Origin: Nostoc sp. CHAB 5715
GTDB lineage: Bacteria; Cyanobacteriota; Cyanobacteriia; Cyanobacteriales; Nostocaceae
Assembly (NCBI RefSeq): GCF_020829685.1
Contig: NZ_JAIVFR010000392.1
Coordinates: 1-6,397, forward strand
Reading direction: 5' to 3'
Length of the DNA: 6,397 nucleotides
The notes beneath the pieces are model-generated. The model searched no databases and was not told the DNA's origin. It saw only the letters and a program-made list of their open reading frames with translations. Numbering within the stretch: position 1 is the stretch's first letter; every line of letters begins with the position of its first letter. Position numbers and translations under genes: made by a program. Of the stretch, positions 1 to 4,869 are shown piece after piece.

Positions 1-48
1 AAATTCTTGTAATTCTGCGATCGCCATTTCTAGATGCTGGTTTATCAT
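1..48 (-). CDS. N-terminal fragment of a leftward gene, unknown protein
   Basis: On the minus strand an ATG at 48-46 opens a frame with no stop to the window edge, encoding MINQHLEMAIAELQEF. The peptide is amphipathic and helix-like, as expected for a real N-terminus, and it covers a HIP1 octamer. No strong Shine-Dalgarno sequence precedes it (TAAGAACGAACA). Only 16 codons are visible, so the function cannot be told. It is divergent from the disrupted gene that begins near 111. Confidence 0.5.
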   Translation of the reverse strand, partial: MINQHLEMAIAELQEF

Positions 49-332
49 TGTTCGTTCTTAGACAGATATCTCTATCCGTATTATCTCGCAGTTTTTTTCA
101 GAAATCAAATATGAGTCCTATATTTTGGTTAAATTGCTTACCAATTCAGCTTAATGAACTAGAACGCCAGTACATACAGTACTATTGTCCAACTTTAAAT
201 CAAAGTAAAATACCTCAAAAAAAGTTGTTACCTAGCTTTCAAATGCTAACACTGTCGCTCAAAAAATTAAACGAGCGAGTGCTGGTTTTCGGAGTATGTC
301 CTGCTAGTGAAAAACTTCCGCTCAAAACAATA

Positions 333-340
333 GTTATAGG
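333..340. repeat. Target-site duplication, left copy
   Basis: GTTATAGG directly abuts the left terminal inverted repeat of the MITE and is repeated exactly at 456-463. In the split gene it encodes part of the residues VIG, and reading resumes in frame after the second copy. Confidence 0.85.
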
Positions 341-455
341 TCAATACGGTTCAGTTAAGGCCAAAACTCTTTATCAAAGTCAAATTTTTTAACGAACCGC
401 CAAGGACGCCAAGGACGCAAAGAGAAGGAAGAAATGCTTAACTGAACTGTATTGA
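341..455. mobile_element. 115-bp non-autonomous MITE
   Basis: Terminal inverted repeats are TCAATACGGTTCAGTTAAG (341-359) and, read on the other strand from 455 to 437, TCAATACAGTTCAGTTAAG: 18 of 19 bases match. The element is flanked by direct repeats GTTATAGG (333-340 and 456-463). Inside is a short secondary stem (CTCTTT 367-372 with AAAGAG 419-424) and two tandem CCAAGGACG units. There is no transposase frame, so it must be moved in trans. An 8-bp duplication is consistent with DDE transposases of several families; I do not assign one. The next base (T) also matches on both sides, so a 9-bp duplication with a 114-bp element is possible. Confidence 0.9.
400..424. repeat. Tandem CCAAGGACG units inside the MITE
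   Basis: Two perfect copies of CCAAGGACG (400-408 and 409-417) are followed by CAAAGAG. From general knowledge this wording recurs widely between genes in Nostocales genomes. Here it lies inside an element with defined ends, which suggests that its spread may be due to such MITEs. Confidence 0.7.
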
Positions 456-463
456 GTTATAGG
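456..463. repeat. Target-site duplication, right copy
   Basis: GTTATAGG directly abuts the right terminal inverted repeat of the MITE and is identical to 333-340. The duplicate lets the ancestral, unoccupied site be reconstructed exactly. Confidence 0.85.
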
Positions 464-981
464 TTATCTGGCTAACTATACAGAAACTCGGCTTGCAACA
501 ACATTAGTTCGGAAAAGTTTGCAAGCTGTAAATAGAAAGCCCAATAGTTTATTTAGATGGATTGAGTACGACCGACTTAAAAATGGCGCTCGTTGGTTAA
601 CTAGGTGCAATGGTATCGAAACAAGGCTGATTCCTTGGTTTGAAGAACGCATTATGCACAACCCTAGTATGTACAGAGTCATGGAAGAGAAGCGTTTTGG
701 AGTTTGGACTTCAATCCCATTAAATGACTATGAAGCAATGAGGCAAGACGTGAAAGCTATGTCATTTACTGAAAGATTGGAATTAGCGCGAAACTCAGAA
801 ATTGGCTGGCAATTATTTCCTTTGGAATGTGGTTTGCAGTTGAAAGTTATCAGTGGTGTAGAGCTTCTCTGTCTTACTAGTGAACAGCTAGAAGTATTAC
901 TGGATAAGAAGCCCTACATACAAGAACAGCATCCAGGTATTTGTGCTATTGATGAAGATCCTATTCCTAAGTTGCTATTTT

Positions 982-1005
982 AATTTTGTATTTTTTTGCA
1001 AAATT
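982..1005. terminator. Possible weak bidirectional terminator between convergent genes
   Basis: AATTTTG (982-988) and CAAAATT (999-1005) are perfect 7-bp inverted arms around a T-rich loop. They lie in the 38-bp gap between the end of the split rightward gene and the end of the leftward 311-residue gene. The stem is AT-rich and would be weak, so the assignment rests mainly on position. Confidence 0.3.
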
Positions 1006-1021
1006 ACTACAGCTTTGAAAG

Positions 1022-1957
1022 CTACATCTCATACCCAAACTCAGACTCCAACAAACTCAGCACTTTCTCTTCCAGTCCAGTCAAATAAGCACGATTCAGC
1101 TTCCCCAACGACTCTAAAAACCTCTGCACCGACTCCTCCAGCCCACTTGAATACACCCGACTGATGCGATCGCTAATCTCCCGCACCTGCTGACACTCGG
1201 CAGGCAGGTAATTGTAAGATTTCAGGTGCTGCAAACCAACGGTGTACTCACCATCCCAGGCTCTCAAGGTGCAACTAAACTCGTTTACTGCGCTGACTAT
1301 CCCCCAACACCCACCCTTGCCCCTGAGTTCCGGGTTGTCTTTAACAAGGATTTGGCACACTTCGCCGATTTGGTAGGTATTAGGTACTTGGGTACGCTCC
1401 ATGATGCGCTGCACAACATCTTTCACGATTCTACCACTTGGCACTTTACCCCCCGCTTGTTCCACCGCGTGCTGCCATGCTTCTGGCTGTTGTTGAGGCT
1501 CTAGCTTTGCCAGAGGTCGAACCTGTACTTCTGATGTGGGCAAAATTTGGGAACTATTAGTTCCCATTTCATCCTGGCTTTCATTTTGGGAACTATTAGT
1601 TCCCATTTTTATATTGTCAACTATCAAACAACCAGCTATTAGATAATTTACATGGCGGTAAGTATAACTAAACCTGTCTCTGCAATACTCTTCAAAGGTT
1701 TTATGCGTAGAACGATATAACCTGCGATCGCGCAATTCTGCCAGCGCCTTCCCCGCCTCAAAAAATGCCCGTTCCACTTTTCGCTCCAAGTGCAAGCGAT
1801 CGCTAATTTCCTGCTCGGTTAATTCGGGTATTTCAACGGCAGTAACGGTGATTGTTGCAACGCTTGGATTTTCTTCTTGGACAAGGCTATCTGGTGGTGT
1901 GCTGTTATTAGATGGAGGGACGGTGGCTTTTTTACGCTTAGAGGATGGCTTAGTCAT
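1022..1957 (-). CDS. Plasmid/island-type conserved protein with KOW/SH3-like segment
   Basis: A 311-residue protein of a type I recognise as recurrent in Nostocales accessory DNA and usually left unnamed. Residues 1-45 are a basic, low-complexity Ser/Pro/Lys lead. Residues 47-110 form a helical module (FFEAGKALAELRDRRLYRS, then TFEEYCRDRFSYTYRHVNYLI) resembling modules in plasmid and phage DNA-binding or partition-like proteins. MGTNSSQ occurs twice (118-124 and 131-137). Residues 138-190 carry PTSEVQVRPLAKL and a helix ending VPSGRIVKDVVQRI, again partition-protein-like in flavour. Residues 193-250 (YQIGEVCQILVKDNPELRGKG, then WGIVSAV, then WDGEYTVGLQHLK) look like a small KOW/SH3 barrel. 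The C-terminus repeats a GLEE-containing helix (272 and 294). ATG 1957 is preceded by a purine-rich AGAGATGGA. It follows the XRE gene on the same strand after 109 bp. DNA binding is inferred. Confidence 0.85.
   Translation of the reverse strand: MTKPSSKRKKATVPPSNNSTPPDSLVQEENPSVATITVTAVEIPELTEQEISDRLHLERKVERAFFEAGKALAELRDRRLYRSTHKTFEEYCRDRFSYTYRHVNYLIAGCLIVDNIKMGTNSSQNESQDEMGTNSSQILPTSEVQVRPLAKLEPQQQPEAWQHAVEQAGGKVPSGRIVKDVVQRIMERTQVPNTYQIGEVCQILVKDNPELRGKGGCWGIVSAVNEFSCTLRAWDGEYTVGLQHLKSYNYLPAECQQVREISDRISRVYSSGLEESVQRFLESLGKLNRAYLTGLEEKVLSLLESEFGYEM
1546..1608. repeat. Two palindromic repeats inside the 311-residue gene
   Basis: The perfect 17-bp palindrome GGGAACTATTAGTTCCC occurs at 1549-1565 and 1588-1604. 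Each lies in an identical 24-base block (1546-1569 and 1585-1608), with a period of 39 bp (13 codons). On the coding strand each block reads MGTNSSQ. Each arm pair (8 bp, one-base centre) could form a hairpin only with strain, or act as a dyad protein-binding site. Its core AACTATTAGT also occurs in the divergent control region at 2403-2412. Confidence 0.85.
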
Positions 1958-2066
1958 ATTTCCATCTCTTTCAGTTCAGCGACATTTTCTTAAAGTGTGA
2001 TGGTTTGCTGCAATTGTCTACCCCAAAATCCTTATCAACAAAACTTGTGGATTGACAGTAGCATGA
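1958..2066. other. Intergenic gap between the two leftward genes
   Basis: This 109-bp stretch separates the XRE gene from the 311-residue gene. I see no convincing promoter, terminator stem or small ORF in it. A minus-strand TTGATA lies near 2035, but a good -10 at the right distance is not evident. The two genes may be co-transcribed. Confidence 0.4.
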
Positions 2067-2327
2067 TTAAATCTCAGGATCTGCTTCTAGGCTTACACCA
2101 AAATCAACTCCTAAAACTCTTTCAATTTTGCGAAGATTTTCAATTGAAAGCGCTCCTTTGAGAGTTTCCTTTTCAACGTCATACCAGTAAGTCCGCGAAA
2201 CACCAACTTCATCGCATATTTGCTCTAAGGACTTACTAGAATTCAGCCGAGCTTGCTTAATGCGCTCTCCTAGCCCTTCAATCTCTACTTCTTTGACTTG
2301 TCTTATCCGCATTCTTGTACTAATCAC
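2067..2327 (-). CDS. XRE (Cro/CI-type) helix-turn-helix regulator
   Basis: An 86-residue single-domain regulator, the usual length for small phage or plasmid repressors. A five-helix HTH_3 fold spans about residues 18-76: LGERIKQARLNSSKSLEQICDEVGVSRTYWYDVEKE and onward, with the recognition helix around SRTYWYDVE (44-52) and a hydrophobic last helix at NLRKIERVLGV. The start is GTG at 2327, chosen because a perfect AGGAGG lies 7 bp upstream; the alternative ATG at 2312 is 22 bp away from it. It is divergent from the rightward gene cluster, and the control region between them carries repeats suited to its binding, so autorepression and control of the cluster is the likely role. No protease or peptidase domain is fused to it. 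Confidence 0.92.
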   Translation of the reverse strand: MISTRMRIRQVKEVEIEGLGERIKQARLNSSKSLEQICDEVGVSRTYWYDVEKETLKGALSIENLRKIERVLGVDFGVSLEADPEI

Positions 2328-2334
2328 ACTACCA

Positions 2335-2340
2335 CCTCCT
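2335..2340 (-). promoter_or_regulatory. Perfect Shine-Dalgarno deciding a GTG start
   Basis: The minus strand reads AGGAGG here, 7 bp before GTG 2327. It is the strongest ribosome binding site in the window and decides the XRE start over the downstream ATG. Confidence 0.85.
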
Positions 2341-2349
2341 TAGAGTAAA

Positions 2350-2420
2350 GCGTTAACTGATAGTTTTACTATACACTATTAGCTTTTAGTTAACGCACTA
2401 TAAACTATTAGTGTACTATA
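2350..2420. promoter_or_regulatory. Divergent operator/promoter region with repeat array
   Basis: Three overlapping symmetries sit between the XRE gene and the rightward cluster. First, a direct repeat of ACTATAMACTATTAG at 2368-2382 and 2397-2411, differing at one base (M = C or A) and 29 bp apart. Second, a perfect 9-bp inverted repeat, GCGTTAACT (2350-2358) and AGTTAACGC (2388-2396). Third, near-dyads of the ACTATTAGT type at 2356-2364 (ACTGATAGT), 2375-2383 (ACTATTAGC) and 2404-2412. Plausible -10-like hexamers overlap them: TACTAT at 2414-2419 rightward, with TTAACG 2390-2395 as a possible -35, and TATAGT on the minus strand (2373-2368). Binding by the adjacent XRE protein is inferred. 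Confidence 0.65.
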
Positions 2421-2428
2421 AAAATATG

Positions 2429-2467
2429 GAGAAAGCGCCCCCGACTCGCAATCAAAAGCGCTTTCTC
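2429..2467 (+). promoter_or_regulatory. Leader hairpin before the 270-residue gene
   Basis: GAGAAAGCGC (2429-2438) and GCGCTTTCTC (2458-2467) are perfect 10-bp inverted arms around a 19-base loop. They lie between the presumed promoter and the ribosome binding site (AAGGA 2481-2485). No U-run follows, so it is not a standard intrinsic terminator. It could stabilise the leader, act as a protein-binding stem or take part in attenuation. Confidence 0.6.
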
Positions 2468-2497
2468 TGCCCTTAAAAATAAGGAATTTTTATCATC

Positions 2498-3310
2498 ATG
2501 ACACATCCGCAATACACACAGCAAGCCCTCTCTCGCTACACCCTCCCCCGTCTCAAAAGAATTGCCGCAGAACTTGGTGTAGCAACCAGTGGGGACAAGA
2601 GAGCGGCTGAAACTTGGGTAGACACAATTCTCGCTCATCAGTCAGCCCAGGCTCAAAAAATCACCGACGAACAAGCCACTGCCCAAGCCGAACTGGACAA
2701 CTACATCGCCGACCAAGCCCAAGCCGTAGCTCCCGAACCCCTCAGAATAGTCGAAATCTCGTTTTCTGATTACGAATATTACGCTGGTAATCAACTGATA
2801 GCCAGCATCAGCCATGATGACAACCACTTAACGCAACGCTGGGTAGTCATGGTCAACGATAAAGAAGTATTTCGTGCCAACACTCTAATGCGTTGCGATC
2901 GCTTCATCTGCACTCACTACAAAGACGGCTCATTACCTGTGCAGGAAAAAGAAGCAACACCCCCCACGACCGAAAACCGAATCATGGCGCATATCTTCAA
3001 CGAGTGCCAGAAGTACGGGTTTGAAATTCTCGATGATGGCATTTATACCCACAATACTGAAGACGGCAAACTACGCAAATTGGGCGAAGTCGGATGCACT
3101 GAAGGTAACTGGTGGGTAATCCTGGGTTGTTCAGGTCAGCAGCAGTATTCTAACTCTGTGTTTGATGCTGTGCGCTCATTGTCGATGGTGGATGTGTCTA
3201 CTGATAGTAAATCCATTTTTGATGAATATTTTTTAGAGCAACCCTTAGAACAGCTAACTGGCAATAAATTGCAACGGCTGCTGGAGAGAGCGGAGTTAGT
3301 CACAGCGTAA
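2498..3310 (+). CDS. Nostocales accessory protein with SAP-like N-terminus
   Basis: A 270-residue protein, first of the rightward cluster. Residues 14-48 (YTLPRLKRIAAELGV, then a basic helix to DTILAHQ) resemble the SAP/Rho-N helix-extended-helix DNA-binding motif, a plausible nucleic-acid anchor. An Ala/Gln-rich linker runs to about 80. Residues 84-145 and 172-230 look like two diverged copies of one alpha/beta unit: strands around the ligand-like 'YYAGNQLIASI' and 'KLGEVG', then WVVMVNDKEVFRAN matching WWVILGCSGQQQYSN, each followed by a helix containing RCDRF or AVRSL. The tail (245-266) is helical. ATG 2498 has AAGGA 12 bp upstream, somewhat far. Base composition is more GC-rich than in later genes and it holds a HIP1 site. 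I recognise the protein type from Nostoc plasmids and islands but know no function. Confidence 0.88.
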   Translation: MTHPQYTQQALSRYTLPRLKRIAAELGVATSGDKRAAETWVDTILAHQSAQAQKITDEQATAQAELDNYIADQAQAVAPEPLRIVEISFSDYEYYAGNQLIASISHDDNHLTQRWVVMVNDKEVFRANTLMRCDRFICTHYKDGSLPVQEKEATPPTTENRIMAHIFNECQKYGFEILDDGIYTHNTEDGKLRKLGEVGCTEGNWWVILGCSGQQQYSNSVFDAVRSLSMVDVSTDSKSIFDEYFLEQPLEQLTGNKLQRLLERAELVTA

Positions 3311-3387
3311 GGAGGCAGGGGGGCAGGGGTGCAGAGGGGAAAGAATCTGTACAAATCTCTCCTCTGCTCCTCTGCTCCTCCGCTCAA
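3311..3387. repeat. G-rich/C-rich imperfect inverted repeat
   Basis: Directly after the stop of the 270-residue gene comes a G-rich tract (GGAGGCAGGGGGGCAGGGG type), followed by its loose complement with CTCCTCTG units. The best stem is GCAGAGG (3331-3337) with CCTCTGC (3361-3367), and outer pairing is imperfect. Similar tracts are frequent between genes in Nostocales. It may end or attenuate transcription, but no U-run follows. Confidence 0.6.
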
Positions 3388-3419
3388 GAGCTTCATTGTC
3401 CCTTCATTCACCAATCAAT

Positions 3420-3746
3420 ATGCAACCCACAATCTCAATCCCCCAACACTGGGCATACCCTGGTTTTGCTTTGGATCAGCGTACAGAACAAGGCACGATT
3501 CTAGGACTTTACTACTACCCATCTGGAACAGAATTGGCTGAACAATTTGATGAAGGATGGCGTTATGTATTGATGCCTAAGAAGAATTCTGATGAAATAT
3601 CGTACTTGCAAGAGGCTCAAATCCAACCGCTCACACCAGAAGAATTATTTCACCAAATTAACGCAGAAATTGACTTTTATCAACAACAGATAAGCATTCT
3701 CAACCGACAGTTAACCGTATTAACTAAGGGTGCAAACAATGGCTAA
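3420..3746 (+). CDS. Small SH3-like conserved protein with C-terminal helix
   Basis: A 108-residue protein starting at ATG 3420. An upstream in-frame TTG at 3396 would add eight residues (SLHSPIN after the start) with no better ribosome site. Residues 8-60 (YPGFALDQRTEQGTILGLYY, a gap, then EGWRYVLM, ISYLQEAQIQPL) have the strand pattern of small SH3-like barrels seen in cyanobacterial accessory proteins: an opening 'G.I.G' strand, then a WRY strand and an 'L.E..I.PL' strand. Residues 68-100 (HQINAEIDFYQQQISILNRQL) form a long helix, possibly a coiled coil for dimerisation. The end overlaps the next gene by 8 bp, so the two are probably translated together. Function not recognised. Confidence 0.8.
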   Translation: MQPTISIPQHWAYPGFALDQRTEQGTILGLYYYPSGTELAEQFDEGWRYVLMPKKNSDEISYLQEAQIQPLTPEELFHQINAEIDFYQQQISILNRQLTVLTKGANNG

Positions 3747-3933
3747 TTCTACAAACAGTTTTGACCGTAGGGCTAATCATTTGCTGCGTTCAATTCGACT
3801 TTGCGGTGGTTGTGTTCCATTGCATCGGCTTCAGTTCCAATTCTCAGATTCAGTCATTCAAACTCTACTGGATAAAGAACTGGTGCAAGTGCAGAACACG
3901 GGACGCGGTTTTTTGTTGGAGATTGCTGACTAA
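3739..3933 (+). CDS. 64-residue winged-helix-like protein
   Basis: Start ATG 3739 is chosen because AAGGG (3726-3730) lies 8 bp upstream; a GTG at 3730 would fall within that site. Helix-helix-wing order is visible: HLLRSIRLCGGCVPLHRLQ (about 14-32), a second helix SDSVIQTLLDKELV (36-49), then VQNTGRGFLLEI as a beta-hairpin wing. This matches a minimal winged-helix fold, suggesting DNA binding, but it is inferred from the pattern alone. It overlaps the upstream gene by 8 bp and shares one base (TAATG) with the next. Confidence 0.75.
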   Translation: MANSTNSFDRRANHLLRSIRLCGGCVPLHRLQFQFSDSVIQTLLDKELVQVQNTGRGFLLEIAD

Positions 3934-4307
3934 TGAATTACTTGAGGAGAAGACCAATTAATTCTCTTCTACCTCCTAGTCACAAATGCCCTTTATTAGC
4001 TCAAATATTGATGACTGAATCAATTGCTAAGGCTTTAAAAGCAATTCGCGTCTCTTACGAACTCACACAAACAGAACTAGCGCAAAAACTCCAAATAGGC
4101 AAATCACATTTATCTGAAATTGAATCATCAGCTAAAAAACCAAGTCTCGCCCTATTACTGCGCTATTCCGAAGCCTTTGATATACCACTATCCTCAATTC
4201 TGTTTTTAGCTGAACACATTGACGAAGGTATTGACGAAACGACAGAATTTATCTCTCTCAAAATCATAGCCCTATTGAAATTCATTCAACAGTGGCGCTC
4301 TCCGTAA
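3933..4307 (+). CDS. XRE helix-turn-helix regulator, second in the window
   Basis: The HTH_3 domain runs from MTESIAKALKAIRVSYELTQ (residues 27-46) to SEAFDIPLSSI; the helix-turn-helix is TQTELAQKLQIGKSHLSEIE (45-64). A C-terminal helix at 105-120 (FISLKIIALLKFIQQ) may dimerise. Two starts are possible. ATG 3933 overlaps the previous stop as TAATG, has GGAG about 11 bp upstream and gives 124 residues. ATG 4011 begins just before the conserved domain, gives 98 residues and has no clear Shine-Dalgarno. The first 26 residues do not look domain-like, so 4011 is a real alternative, with 3933 preferred for coupling. It is unlike the 86-residue regulator in sequence and lies inside the operon rather than facing it. 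Confidence 0.9.
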   Translation: MNYLRRRPINSLLPPSHKCPLLAQILMTESIAKALKAIRVSYELTQTELAQKLQIGKSHLSEIESSAKKPSLALLLRYSEAFDIPLSSILFLAEHIDEGIDETTEFISLKIIALLKFIQQWRSP

Positions 4308-4353
4308 TCGCTTTCTCCCTTGAATCTCAATATCAAACACCAAGGACACAATC

Positions 4354-4743
4354 ATGAAACTTTACGCAAAAACCATTCCACAGACTTTACCCAATTGGGC
4401 AACTGTCGTTACAAAGAGCGCAGATTTATTTGAGATTGAAATTAACGATGAACACCCGAACTTTCAATCTCTGCTTGAAGAGTTGGCAACAGAAATTGAG
4501 CCAGGAACAATAGGAGTAAAAGCAGAAGATTTATGTTTCAGGCTCGGTATAGAAATGTCTAACCCACATCTCCACCACTTAGTTGAACAAGCCCAAACCC
4601 TGATATCCCTTATTGCTACGCACCCAGACTACAAACAACTACTGGAGTTGGGATATCAACCTGATTTAAACATTGCCGATGCTCAAACTGCACTGACTTA
4701 TTTGCAGTGGGAACTAGAGCGTAATCGAGAACTTTCAATTTAA
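4354..4743 (+). CDS. 129-residue protein of unknown function
   Basis: ATG 4354 has AAGGA (4342-4346) 7 bp upstream and follows the XRE gene by 46 bp. The protein is acidic: a short strand-rich N-terminus (KLYAKTIPQTLPNWATVVTKSADLFEIEI), then helices covering LLEELATEI, EDLCFRLGIEM, LHHLVEQAQTLISLIATHP and AQTALTYLQWELERNREL. There is no catalytic motif, signal peptide or membrane segment. The helical C-terminal part might serve as a partner or dimer interface. Not recognised. Confidence 0.82.
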   Translation: MKLYAKTIPQTLPNWATVVTKSADLFEIEINDEHPNFQSLLEELATEIEPGTIGVKAEDLCFRLGIEMSNPHLHHLVEQAQTLISLIATHPDYKQLLELGYQPDLNIADAQTALTYLQWELERNRELSI

Positions 4744-4750
4744 TACAAAA

Positions 4751-4807
4751 GCGTTCACCTGAATGAGTGCCGCTTATTCAAGTGAACGCACGGAAGTTTC
4801 TCTTCCG
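4751..4807. promoter_or_regulatory. Tandem double hairpin, terminator or control element
   Basis: The first stem pairs GCGTTCAC (4751-4758) with GTGAACGC (4782-4789) and, past one mismatch, TGAAT (4760-4764) with ATTCA (4776-4780), around an 11-base loop: 13 of 14 pairs. One base later a second stem pairs CGGAAG (4791-4796) with CTTCCG (4802-4807) around TTTCT. No U-run follows. It could be a Rho-type stop or a processing point dividing the operon, or a REP-like element. Confidence 0.75.
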
Positions 4808-4869
4808 CTACAGAATTCTCATTATTGCACACGAAACACTAATCAATGAAACATTAACCGAGGTGAAAC

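Larger units (their letters stand above)
111..983 (+). pseudogene. Conserved cyanobacterial protein gene disrupted by a MITE
   Basis: Two apparent small ORFs (111-392, and 456-983 which lacks an ATG near its beginning) are halves of one gene. A 115-bp element at 341-455 with an 8-bp target duplication splits them. Removing 123 bp (41 codons) joins ...LPLKTIVIG to YLANYTETRLATT... in the same frame and gives a 249-residue protein from the ATG at 111 to the TAA at 981-983. The element adds in-frame TAA (390-392) and TGA (453-455) stops. The left half would make a truncated 93-residue product with about 17 element-encoded residues at its end; the right half could start only at TTG 519 or ATG 654. 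The segment ELERQYIQYYCPTLNQ near the N-terminus resembles the last helix of GIY-YIG endonuclease domains, but the GIY and YIG motifs are absent, so this is only a hint; the 5' end may itself be truncated. The function of the rest is not recognised. Confidence 0.85.
1166..2902. repeat. HIP1 octamer sites
   Basis: GCGATCGC occurs at 1166-1173, 1724-1731, 1796-1803 and 2895-2902, and also at 17-24 outside this span. Three lie in the leftward 311-residue gene and one in the 270-residue gene. None occurs from 2903 to the window end. HIP1 abundance is a known hallmark of many cyanobacterial genomes. Confidence 0.9.

Noticed and set aside
111..340. Confident GIY-YIG endonuclease call
   Set aside because: Only a helix resembling the end of the domain is visible; the GIY, YIG and catalytic Arg parts are not in the window, so no function is assigned.
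48..392. Independent 114-residue gene starting at TTG 48
   Set aside because: The TTG start overlaps the opposite-strand gene start, and the last codons come from the MITE. It is better read as the 5' half of the split gene, beginning at ATG 111.
519..983. Independent 154-residue gene starting at TTG 519
   Set aside because: Its frame continues upstream with protein-like sequence to the MITE edge at 456 and joins the left half in frame once the element is removed.
1226..1504. Rightward 92-residue ORF inside the 311-residue gene
   Set aside because: It is antisense to a recognisable protein with conserved motifs, its composition is not protein-like, and it has no suitable ribosome site.
1546..1608. 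CRISPR-like array
   Set aside because: There are only two units, they lie in a coding frame, and the intervening 15 bases are part of the protein.
3311..3345. G-quadruplex in the G-rich tract
   Set aside because: Only three separate runs of three or more G are present unless the six-G run is split without a loop, so a stable three-tier quadruplex is not supported.
3761..3961. Alternative frame of 66 residues over the winged-helix gene
   Set aside because: It is Cys/Phe-rich without a ribosome site, whereas the chosen frame has a good site and coupled ends.
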